Below are positions 13,401 to 26,200 of a stretch of 64,000 nucleotides of DNA, piece by piece. A program made the translations under genes and the position numbers. The stretch is from contig CALYLW010000059.1 in the NCBI GenBank assembly GCA_944989445.1, positions 1,751,001 through 1,815,000 on the forward strand. The letters are read 5' to 3'. The notes beneath the pieces are model-generated. The model saw nothing but the letters and a program-made list of their open reading frames with translations, had not been told where the DNA came from and did no database searches. The stretch is from Ampullaceana balthica (lineage: Eukaryota > Mollusca > Gastropoda > Lymnaeidae). Position 1 is the stretch's first letter; every line of letters starts with the position of its first letter.

Positions 13401-16400
13401 GCACATTATTGGGCCCAGCGGTGATGTGTTTTTTGTGGAGTTTTCTTATAAAAGCGTCATCTGGTCGTACCGTATACTGCTTAATTTTCCAAACGAATCG
13501 ATACCGTTTTTTTTAGTGATTTTCAATTTTTGAATGATTTTACGTTACTTATAACATCCACACATCCAGTATGTAATCAAACAAATGTTATGGAAATCCG
13601 TTAATTAGGACTAGAAATTACGAATATTTTTGTTTCACCTTGGTTTCCCCCCTTCAAGAAAAAGGGTGGTTGTCGGAATAGGTTGCACTTTTCAAATGCC
13701 CACAAATGCCAACCCTAAATGCCTGCCGCCCGGGGCGGACTGCCCCCACCGCCCCCTAGCTACGCCACTTTATCTTACTGTCATTTACTACATAAATCCA
13801 AATCAATTTTGAAGTGTAATTTTCTGTTGTTATGGGGTACTACAATATACTCGACGCCCCGCGGCGTAGCATGCGCCGCAGACTTGCTCATGGAGAGTGC
13901 AAAGAAAGTGGAGAAAGAACGGACACAAACTACAGCACGAAGAAATCAAAACAACACGAGTAAACGTCGGTTGGAGAGGGGGGGGGGACTCCCAACTCAT
14001 TGTTGGTTTCGAGACAGTTGCAGGCGAAATTCGGTACACCCCTAGCTTCTATGAAGTCAGCTATAAAACGATAATCGGTTTAAATTCGGAGTCACAAAAT
14101 CGATAATCGGTTTTCTACAACAACAACACGCAATTAACAACCCTAAATATGACTAACCCTCGCTAGGGTCGGCCAATCACAGTTTATTTTTAAGGGATGG
14201 TAGTATTAAATGGGAGGCGGGTAATAACAACCTCAGTGTGCATGTCTTCACGATTACTCGCTATTTTTTATTTACTTAGTGCTGCTTTCTGTGTCTGTAC
14301 CCTAACCCCCCCCCCAACCGTTCTTTGCACTGTCTATGATGAGCATGTCTGCGGCGTATGCTTCGCCGCGGGTCTCTCCAGAGTTCCTTCTTTTCATTCA
14401 CTCACAGTCGTTTGCCCAAACCCACCCCATTTTGACAACTGTGTCTTTCAGGAAGTCTTCACCCGTTACTAAATCATTAGTGGCGTATGCTACGCCGCGG
14501 GTCAGCTAGTGTTGGCAAAAAAGGGGTAAAAGTACGGGCACAAACAGACATTTTTAAAAATTCAAAAAAACAACAACACATTTTTTCGCTTGGGCTTGAA
14601 CCCAGGACCTGTGAGGCGGACGTCATGCTCGGTTGCACATACTTGCGTCGTGGTGTCTCGCATGGTCCCTTGAAGAGAATTATATCTATAGATAATCGTT
14701 GAGATCCGAGGAGCGGTATGACCTGTGATCTAGAGCAATAATCATCTTACCGAAGGACCTTATTATAGTTGTTAATTTTCACTGATAAATTTAGTAATAT
14801 GACAAAGATAATCGGTACAATGTCGAGATAACAAGTTACATTATTATATTAAAATCTAAATTCATTTACAGCATCAGATTTTTTTCCTAAAATGTTTGGA
14901 GTGTCGCGGTTAAAACAAAAAGAAATCTACCGTGACAGAGACGGAATTCACATGCACTGCCCCCGCTCTAAGTAAAATTCATTGTTGTGTGGAGCGAATC
15001 CCGATGTGCAAACTCACAGGATCAGGCTTATTGCATAACTTTTGCCTTTTGAAGACCCTGCCTCCTATGTTGCAGTGGCGTAGTTTTGCACAGATTTTCT
15101 GGTCTTTTGACGTCAGTTAAGCGATTAAACGTCGTGCTGGCCGTTCCACAAATCACGTGGTGATCCGTGAAGGATTGAACTGATGTGTATGCATAAGTGC
15201 TTGAAACCAGATTCATCTTGAATTTCTTGTATTTAACTTGTGGATGATGTGAGATACATATGACGTAGCACAGTGATGTAGGTTATCAAGACTCCATTGA
15301 GTAAAAGAGTACAAGAGACCTTATCCCCTAACACCACGATTGGTCAGCCAGTTCTATGTATATGGCCTCAGTCCGTCCCCAGGGGACGCTGGCGTTGACT
15401 CCTGCTCCTCTTCCCCCATTCCCCTTTCTCCTGACTCTTCTCTCTTCACTCCTAGCTGTGAGGGTGGCTTCCGCAACCTGAATGCCCTCACGCACTTTTG
15501 ACCGGCAGAGATGCGCTCCCCAAGAATGGCCTCCCACGTTTTGTGATCGATGCACGCCAAGGAGTAGGACATGTCTTTCTTGCAGACGTCCTTGTAGCGC
15601 AGCCAGTTAATTCCCGTAATTTTGCCAGTCTCGTCTTTATGTTGCCTCTGAAAAAATAAATACTTGAAATTCTCATCTGAGGTCCTGCTCACGCTTTTAC
15701 GAAATGTCTCGTTTGTTTCACTCACAAACCTCATCAAGCATGCAGGCATCGCCATAAAGATATTCTTCCACAGTTGTTGGAACCGACCCGTCCAAATCCC
15801 CGATGAAAGTTGGACGCTGGGTCAACATTGGCTCAAATGTCTCTTCAGCGTTGTGGCAGCCAAAATTCCTTTTCGTGTCAAAACTATTCAAGTAGCTTCG
15901 CGAGGGACATTATTCAGTCCTTGACTGGGTGATGAATGGCTGATTGCTACGACGGAATTTCCACCAGGGATTCTTTTTACTCGGAGGCGTCATGAGCTGA
16001 TACTATTTTCTAGTGGTGTCTTCAGATGCCTAGTCCTGAGGCCACATATCTGAGAAGTGCACCTTCAGTCATGATCTGACCACTGGCTAGGTCATCGGCC
16101 TGGGGTTGAGCTGCACCTGCTCTCGCCAATCGATCGACCCTTTCAAGCTGCGGCACATTGATACACTGTAGGGCTAGTTTACCGCCACGTGCAGGAATTT
16201 TAAAGAAGAAATGTCTAATTTACCATCACATTAATAATTTCATTAAAACAATATCTCTATATAATTCACCAAAGCGAGTATGTGCAAATGAGCAAGACGA
16301 ATGACCCTCACTGGGAACAATAAATCACAGTTGATCAAGCGTAGTGGGATGAAAAGAGAAAAAAAAGGGGGGGGGGTGTTCAACTATGCTTCTTGCGCTC

Positions 16401-19400
16401 ACTTGCGTTGTTCCGTCACAGAATAACATATGATTCGTCGTGTAGTGGTTATCACGCCCGCCTTGCACGCGGAAAGTCCTGCTTTCAAGTGGGAACATTT
16501 TTTATAATTTAAACAAAATATTTTTGTGAAAATGACTAACCTTCGCTAGGGTCGGCCAATCACAGTTTATGGTTGTCAAGAGATGATAGTAAAGGGTGCG
16601 GACATACACAGCGCGCATGTCTCAACGTTAACTCGCTTTTTTTCATCCATTACTTCGTGCTGCTGTTTGTATCCGTTCTCTCACCCCCCCCCTACCCCGT
16701 TATTTGCACTATCTATGATGAGCAAGACTGCGGAGTATGCTACGCCGCGGGACGTAACTCGTATACTTATAATTCTGAATAAGATAAACAAGTTGTAACA
16801 AAGGACTATCTTGTTTTCAAATGTGTTAACAGCAGTTTCAAATAAAAAAATTAAAAAAGGAAACATTATTACTTGTGCCATCCTGTCATGATATGTTAAA
16901 GTGTACAAATAAATACATTATATTTGTTCGTTCAAAGAGCATTATTTAAAATGAATAATTTTGCTATAATTATAATACATGTAATTAGGTTATTCCATTA
17001 ACGTTATAGAAAACAAACATGTTCTTAACTAAATTTTGCAGTATAAATTGACTCATATAAATCAATAAAGGAGATTTTTTTATATTCAATTATTAAATAC
17101 AGTTCTATTCCTCCGCTTTTATATCTGCTTTCTTATTAGTCTCATTACTTATGCATTTGTCTTGTATTTTTCTTAGTGTATCGCAGATGTTTATATGAAC
17201 CATTATACATTTAAATGTTGTTGAAAGTTTGAAAGTTATAATTTTTTTAATTGACATGATTTTTGAAAGTGAAAAATTGCTTCTAAAATAGTTGATTTGA
17301 GTCTCACAATATTTATATTTTTGTGAATGGTTTCATTTTCTTTAAAGGAATATTAGCGTTGTATTTTTCAGTACAGATAACTATTGATTTCAAAATTAAC
17401 TCGGTGGTAGGAATCAAATGGCTGGTCATTAGTGTTCAATACATATACATCATCATTACAATATCATAATTTTCACATTAACTTAGGGCATGATAAAGAA
17501 GAATATTTTTTTCCAATATTTCATAGCGAGCTTAATATCACTTTTAACATACATTTTGTGTCCGAACTAAATTTGTGTCACTTTTGTTCGTACCTGTATC
17601 ACAGTAATCTCCAAAGTACCCAGGAATGCATCCCTTTTCACACTTCCCATTAGAAGCAAGACACTTATTATCCACGCAGGTCAACGGACAGGCTTAAAGA
17701 ATGTTAACATTATTATGTCAAGAATCATAGACAATTATTTCTAAACTAAAGTTTTAAAGCTTGAAAAGTGTAATAAATTATGATCTGTGGGCATTGCAGT
17801 ACTTAATCAGCAGATCAGAAACGGGATAATCTGGCACTAGCTTATTTAAATTGAGATCAGTTTGAGGTAAAATATTTATGATTTTGTGATTAACTACTCA
17901 CAAATATTTCATTGATCCAACAAAAAAAAACTATATTTTATAAACTATTTGAATAAATGATTTTACGTTTTTACATCAATACTATAAATACATAATTTGT
18001 CAATAAAATTGGGATAAATAATTTTAAAGTGTTAAATATTTTTGGCAATGAAAACTTTTATAAATAAATACATTTTCATTTAAATTATATGCTGACTAAA
18101 AAAAATAATTTTAGCGGCTATGGAGCAGGCAAAAATTTAGGTAAAGGCACCAAGAGATTATGGCTATTAGTTTAAGCTCATTTTTGTCACTATTGAAGGT
18201 ACTCATGCGTCATGGGGCCAACCATCGCAAATTAATCTTGTATTAAACTCAGTTGAGATAGACTTAAATAACTTTAGACTTTAATCAGATAGACTCTGAT
18301 AACATTACCATTTTCCATTATTTTAACCCCTCCCCTAAACCCATGGGCAGTCTGTCCATTTTAAAGATTTTATAAAAATATATATATTTAAAGTTCAACA
18401 TGCCAAGTGGTTCAAAAGGTTCAACATTCTTGTTTAAAATAACAATAATAATAATAAATTTTTAAAAAACAGCCCAAAATGTGCCACATTTGTAAAGCAT
18501 AGAAAGCTTGTTCTGTCTTAAAATCCTAAACACAAGCATTTATAATTTCTTTTAACTTAACCTTTTCACCTTATGCCCCTAAAATGAATGAGGTAAAGGT
18601 ATACAAAATTATACATTTTTAAAGTTCTTTTATTTTAAACAATTATCCTATAGCTCTTATTGAAACGATTAGAAAAGTGTACCAATTCTTCTATCTGTTT
18701 CGCAATTGCCAGGCATGTTACACAGAAGTACAATAGATTTTAATTTAACTCGCACAAAGGTTTGCAAGATATTATTTATCGATTTCCATTCACACATATC
18801 GCGACTGACTCAAACCTCTTTCAAAAAGAAACAAAAAGTTACTTAGACAAATAAAACATTTTTTTAAAAACAGTTTAGCCCAGGTGGCATTAGCACTAAA
18901 AGGGTAAAAAAAAGTTTTATTTTTAAAAATCAATGCAGCCCATTTTTAAAAACTTGTATCGCCATTAAAATTAACTGCGTGTGTTAATCGGTAAGTGCAT
19001 TTAATTTAGATCTTACAAATCCTAACAGACTTACCGTTGTGTGAGGTGAGTTACATAGAGGTGTGACCTTACATTAAGAGTTAATTTTATATGTTCGTAT
19101 TCGGGGACGTCTACATTGCAGCTTACAACCCGAAATAGGCAAAAGAATAACATATCTATTTTAAGTCGGTTTTTTAAATTTAGTTCAATCAAAAGAACAC
19201 ATGTGGGGGGAAAAAACAATTTATAATTTAAAAACAAAAATATTTAGCTGATATTTAATCCAAAATCAAATGAAGTCCCCAGGGGAAGAAACTGTTATGT
19301 GACATTTTTAAAAGTTCCCTACTATCTGATAGAAGGTCAAAATTTTAAAGGTTAGGAATGAGATTTTATGAAAGAATGACCTCTGACCCTATAAAAAATG

Positions 19401-22400
19401 AAAACGTTTTTAGTTAAATAATGATGTAATGATTAATCTGTATAGTTTTGAGCTCTAAAACTCAAATATCTCAAATTTACAAAAAATGTCCTCAACTGAG
19501 GTCTTCAAAAGTTTTGAGTGCTCGCTCATTGCATTCCCTGGGGAAAGAGAAATAAATATAACATGCTGATATTAATAGTAGAACTGCATTAAGTCTTTGT
19601 TCAAATTTTGGAATCCACCACTCAGTTCGGAAAGACGTCCTTTACCTAAGCATTCGTGCAGATTAGATGAGATTGTGTTCAAGCAACAAAATATTTGCCT
19701 CATACACATACCCACTTGGCAAAAAATATAGATTGCAAATATTGTAAGCTCTAAATAAGTCGACAAACAAGTGCAATTTTATTAACAAACAAGGAAAGTG
19801 AACACTGACGTGTGCAAAGGGGGCCGATATAATTTGCCTTGCAGTCATGTTCGCAAACTCCTTTTGCATCGCAGTCTCCAGTACCGTCACAACCCACGCT
19901 GCAAGCTGAGGGGATCAAATGTATTTTAAAGAGCCAGAAAATATCAGTGTTTACTAATAATAATTATATCAAGACAAACTGTATCTATATTGAATAACTT
20001 GGTTATTTTAATATACTTATGTCAGTGTAATCTTTTCATTTACATATATTTAAAAAAATATCATTTACGTTTTAAGTCCAACATAATTTAAATAAATTCT
20101 TCTGGATCTGGTTATCGAAAGTTTATATGTATATATATATATTTTTTTAACAAAATTATATTTATATTTCATTTTTAACTTTAAAAACTAAAGGATTTTC
20201 CTCTAAATTTCTCTATTTAGTTGAAAGGTCATTCACTTATAATGCTTTTACATAAAATATTCTTATGAGTTTTTTAGAACATATTTCAAATAGCAAACTG
20301 ACTTGACTTTTCATTACATTACATACGTTTTCAAACGTCACCTGATGTTTTTATGGTGTAAGTGTAGACTTGTGACCCGCATTCAAAATTAATTTAGTAA
20401 TTAATTATGTAAACTGTAATGTCATTATTGTTGTAGTTAGGATATTAGGATATACATGTTATACATTGAATCTATTCACAGTAGTGAGTGTAACTATTTA
20501 TATGTGAAGCACTGTGAGCCCAGCGACTTGCTGGGTACAGCTCTATATAAATTATCAAATTATTATTAGTAGTATTCAAATACGATACAATACTATAACT
20601 TTTATTTTCTCTACTAAGAAAGAGGGGCGAGCGTTCTAGAGAACAGTTGTCATAGATTTTAACATTTTAATGTTCTTCGCATTTCGTGTAATTAATATAT
20701 CAATCATTTATGATTAAGTTTGATGCCAAGACATTAAATAAAAACAAATTAGAGAAAAATAAGAAATATCAATTTTTTTGTGATTAAAAATTATTTGAAG
20801 TTAACTGGAGAAATATGAGTAAATCAGTGTATAATTTTAATAAAAGATTAGTTGATGCACAATAGAAGGGGTAGCCAAAGTCCGGACTACGGGCCTAATG
20901 AAGTCTGCGTTACATTTTAACTTGCTGGTTGCCTCATCTTAAATAATGAATTGGCTCCCGAGTTTTTCTTATCGACTACATTGAATTTATAAGAATAATT
21001 GAAAAAGTGTTTTTCTTTAATGGCAAAAATACGATAACATCAAATAATGATAATCATAGATGATCTTTTATTGTTAACCCACACGGATATTGATTTTCAA
21101 AAGCCAATAAAGTTATGTGTACGATATCTAATGACTTCAATGGTAAATTTTTGACATAATATTATATTATTTCTGAAATGACTTTGTTTTTGTATATGTC
21201 AAATTTTAAGTAAATTTTTACATTCCATTTTTATACAAACTATTTGGCTCTAGTTATATTTCAACAAATGTTATTTATTTAAGGGTACGTAGAGTAAGAT
21301 TAACCTCTTTATTCAATAACTTTTCCATTATTTATTCATTTAATAATTTCTGAAAATGGAATAAGATATTTTAAGCCTTTATAATCCCTACATTATTGTT
21401 ATGTTTTTTTTCAACACAATATATATATATAGATATATATCAGTTTTAGAAGTTGCAAAAGCCAATGATCTTTTTAATGAGCACGTAACTCAGTATCGAC
21501 ATGTGCCATTTTTGTTTGTTACCTTAATTCAGCACTCACATACATTTAATTCATAAATCATGACCTTCTTTACAAAATTTTTGACACCCTGCGCTACAAT
21601 TAAACAGTGCAATAATCGATTTGACTGAAAGAAGTGAATGGGGAATTTAATATTAAAATTCCAAGTCCATAAGTGGAGTTAACGACTTTCTTTTAGATTA
21701 AAAAATATTTTGATTAATAAATAAAATACAATATTTAAAATAATTATTTGTGATAGTTATATGTTAAAATAAAGAATAACTTACGATAACACTTTAGACC
21801 ATAGTAGTCTGGTTTGCAGCCGCTTGTACAATTCCCTGAGACGCTTTGGCAGGTTCCACTCCCAGCACACCCAGGGCTACAAGCTAAGAATTTTATATTT
21901 TAAAATTAATAAGCTATATATATTTTTGCGACCAAGACTGTTAAGTAGCCAATCGTTCCCAAAATCATTATTGAATGCATATCTCGTATAATCTAAAAAT
22001 AATAAAAACTCCTATATTTTTGACGTTTAATATCATAAACCACAGTATTGAGATAAATTATGTATCTTTATAATATCAATACTTTAAAGGGAAATTGGTG
22101 TATTATTATTTTTAATTATTTGAAATGAACATCAAAATTATTAAAGAATAGCAAATAATTTTCTCAGTTAAACGTAGTGAATAGTTGAGGAAAAAATAAA
22201 GAAAGTGCAAAATCAATCAGTTCACTGAAGACACTAATAGGTAGTTTCCGTTTGGTAAATTGATGAAATGACTTTTAAAAAATGTTTAATTTTATTTCAA
22301 AAAATGATTTGACATTACCTATACTCAAAAATAAAATAAACTAGTATAACAATATAAATAACTTTTGAATTTACCAATAAACTATATCGATAGGGGTGCA

Positions 22401-25400
22401 AATCCAAACAAGATTTAAAATAAGCTATGAATATAATTCGAAAGCAAATATTCTAGCTGGAAAATCAATCTTTCTCTAACTGGTTGGATTTAGAAAAAAT
22501 CAAGATAAGAATATCTAAGAACATTTTTATCTTTATCACACGTTTGATAGGTATCTAGAGAAATGATTTAGTCAAAGTATTCAGAAACTGGAGGTGGGGT
22601 TGGTTAAGTCAGGTTTTATTGTATGTAAGGCTAAGACAAAATACATAGTAATAGTACTGTTACAAAGCACTTGTTTCGAAATCCAAAGTACCTCACATTT
22701 CAGAAAATGGATTTCGAACACATGGGAGCAACAATAAATATAAAATAAATAAATAATGCTAGCATGAGTCCCAACATACACAAAGGGAAGAGTAAAGTCC
22801 TTAAGGTTAATGCCACCAGTACATCACCCATCATGCTTGAAGGAGAAGCACTTTAGGAGGTGGACAGTTTTGTTTTCCTTGGCAGCGTGGTAGATAAACA
22901 AGGTGGTACAGATGCTAATGTCAAAATAAGGATTGGAAAATCAAGAGCAGCCTTCCAGCAACTCAAGAATGTTTGGGTCTCCAGAAACCTAAGCAGCAAG
23001 TTAAAAGTAAGGATTTTTTTTAACGCTATGGTGTAACCTGTGCTGCTATATGGAGCCGAGACGTGTAGAACAACGACCGTAAACCTAACCAGAATCAAGT
23101 CCTTTATAAACATATTTCTAAGAAGGATTCTCAGAATTCACAAGCCGAAAAAAATCAGCAACCGAGAACTATGGCAGCGGACAAGGCAAAAGCCCATTGA
23201 AGAAGAGATTCTCCAGAAGCGGAGGAGGTGGGTTGGTCATACTAAGAAAACCTGCTTCTAATACAACAAGGCAAGCCCTGAAATGGAACCCCCAGGGTAA
23301 GTGGAAAAGAGGCCGTCCAAGTAACAATTGGCGCCGAGAATTGGAGGCCGACATCAAGAGAATTGGCCATGACTGGAAGATCCTGGAGAAGCTTGCCCGG
23401 GATAGAGATGCCTGGAGGTCTATCGTAGGTGGCCTATGCCCTTGGAGGAATCGCAGACGCCGACCATGATCGATGGATGCCCCTCATGGACGAGACGGCT
23501 CAACAATTAAATAAATTCAGTGGAGACAAGCTGGAGACATCGGTCCTATTCATAAATGTAAAAGCTATTAAGGAGCAAAATTTCTTTGGAAAAAAAACAG
23601 TAACATTTAAACCATCATCAAGAAAAAAGTCACATACGACCCTCACCAGTACAGCAGAAAGTGTGCTCAACACATGGAAGAGAAAGGTCAAGTATTGAAA
23701 ACGAATGTTTTAGAGAAGCTGCACGAGCCCATACATTTATAAATTGCATCAATACCGACCCATAATCTCAATAATTAAAAGCGGCAAACTGCAATAGGCA
23801 TCTACCGTGTAAAGAATGTTAACCAACAGGGCAGTAAACCGGAGATAAGAGACTATAACAAAACTGAACGAGAATAAGATGAATGGAGACAGCTGCAGAT
23901 GATGTGGGTCCTGGCATGGAGGTGAAAGGCCACGGATCTGTGGGAATGAAAGAGAATGAGAGTAACTGAGCGTAATGCCTCTACATGGGAGGTAGCGACA
24001 AAGATAATCAATACTAGCAATAATTAATTAAAGAAGTTGTTTGATGGCTTCAAAAACGTATTACTAAAGAAAGGGTTGAGGCTGGTTGCTACACCCAGCG
24101 AGTTTTAGAAATGATGTCAAGGTTAACACAAATAAGTTTAGGGGAGGACGTGGTGGGCTAAACCACACCAGGTCATGTACTAAGTACACTTACGTATGCA
24201 CTTTGAACCATAATGTTTTGAGACACAGCCATGTTTACAGTCCCCATTGGTTTGATCACACGATCCATCTTGTGCACAACCAGCGCTACATGCTGAAAAG
24301 TTATGTCCGTTCAATTAGTAAAAATTAGTTCAAATATTAATTATGCTGCCATCATACACTAGAAATGTTTTAAAGGGTTCCTTTGGAATAACGTGATCGA
24401 GTTCACACCTCAAGTGCAAAAGCAAATAAAACACTTGCCAGTGCAAAGTCCACCAAAATACTTTGGTTTGCAGCCATGGGTACAAATTCCTGTTGCTGAA
24501 CAACTTCCATCATTGGCACATCCTACGCTGCAAGCTGTAGATAATTTTTCAAAATAAACAATTTTAAATAATTGAAAATGCCATTACATTAACAAAGCAT
24601 ACTGCAAAACTTTTTTTCCAGTCATTAAAAAAAATAAAAGAATGGATTTACTTTTATTAGCACAAAAGCTAAGTCATTATAGAATGTAAGGTTTGCTATG
24701 ACAGCGGCTCACCTAGAGGCAATCAACCGCTATACATTTAAATGTTTTATTTTTTTTAGCGATGCATGTGGACGGATATATTTTTCTGTGATTCAGCTTC
24801 ACTGCCTTCTAGCAGAGGTGCTTGAATCTAACTTGATTTCACGCCACAAGTTGATCTTACTTTTCAACAGCCGATTTTTAAAAAAAGATTCCATTTGCGG
24901 CCTAGTTTGTTCAATATACGAAGACAGGCTAGTCTTATTCAAGACAAGTATACAGCTTAGTCTTATTCAAGAAAAGAATACAGCCTTGTTTTATTCAAGA
25001 GAAGAATACATCCTAGTTTTATTCAAGAAAAGAAGACAGCTAGTCTCGTTGAAGACAAGAATGCAGCCTAGTCTTATTCAAGATGAGAAGACTGTGTAGT
25101 TTTATTCCAAACACAAGTGAAGCCTTTTCTTTTTATTAGGACCGTTAAGACCGTTATGGGCAAACCAAAGCACGTTTCAGTTGTAGGCTAATTACGAAAT
25201 TATATTTCAATTACAACGAGACACAACATGTAGAAAAGGGAAAGCGTGTTACCAAGTAATTTGTCATCTATGGTTTAATTTTTTTACTGCTAAAAATACT
25301 CAAAACTCCTGGAGTAAATTGTAAATTACAATTTTATTTGCATTAAAGAGATGGACCCATGTTTGACCCATGTTTGACCTTTGGGCGTCATCTTGAATGT

Positions 25401-26103
25401 ATGGGAAATTTGGAAATGTTTTAGTTCTAAAGTCAATAAGACGATTAATTGGAACATTCCTATTCGTGCTCATCAAGATAACCAATATGAAATCTGCTAC
25501 AAATATAAGCCAGTATATGTATATGTACTAAAGAGGATGAAAGAGAAAACTATTCAATGAATAAACAAAACGTTGATAAACACATGCTGAATTATTATAA
25601 TTTTCCCCTTGATTTTTAGAGGAGCCGAAGTCGCATCGCTTACTTCCGGATGGGTAAGCAGCAGAAAATTGCATTAATTTGACATGAAAATGACTTACTT
25701 CAAGATATGAACCTATTTACTGAATTACACTAGTTTTACCTATGCACACCGGGGTAAAGTAATTCGGTTTGCAGCCTTTAGTACAAAATCCAGTATATTG
25801 ATTGCACGCACCGTCCTGAGCACAGCCTGAACTGCACACTGGAAATGAACAACAAAATTTAAGAAAGTGTATTCACGAGCGTCTTTCTATTTTCTTTTTT
25901 TAAAAAACCCACCTGTTTTTAATATTAAGAACTAATTAAGAATTAACATTAACAGCCTATAGAAAAAAAATATTGTCATGATTATATAAAAGACTTCAGA
26001 GATATAAACATAGCATAATTACAACAATCTGCAGTAGATTCTGTTTTCGCAATAATATGTCATGGTCATTTAAAAGTTTTGGAAGAGTATAAATTATTTA
26101 TCA

Positions 26104-26200
<97 letters not shown>

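Larger units (their letters stand above)
11093..13770 (-). mobile_element. Complete hAT element (ZMYM1-like), decayed
   Basis: Termini CAGTGGCGTAGCTAG (11093) and AAGTGGCGTAGCTAG (inverted, ending 13770) match at 14 of 15 bases. Both flanks carry the octamer TATCTTAC (11085-11092 and 13771-13778), an exact 8-bp target duplication. On the minus strand 12063-11990 encodes NNCCERSFSKLKSVKK, the hAT C-terminal dimerisation signature, and 12420-12180 shows further transposase-like residues with stops. The transposase is a pseudogene. A GGCCGTCC MITE and a tRNA-derived SINE are nested inside. It sits in an intron of the EGF gene. Confidence 0.85.

Noticed and set aside
19031..19237. Minus-strand frame ending at a strong GTAAGT-like donor, possible extra exon
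   Set aside because: No acceptor in a suitable phase and no cysteine module; phase-1 reading meets a stop.
24698..25099. 133-residue plus-strand frame
   Set aside because: Its second half is the 28-bp minisatellite and the first half has no recognisable protein features.
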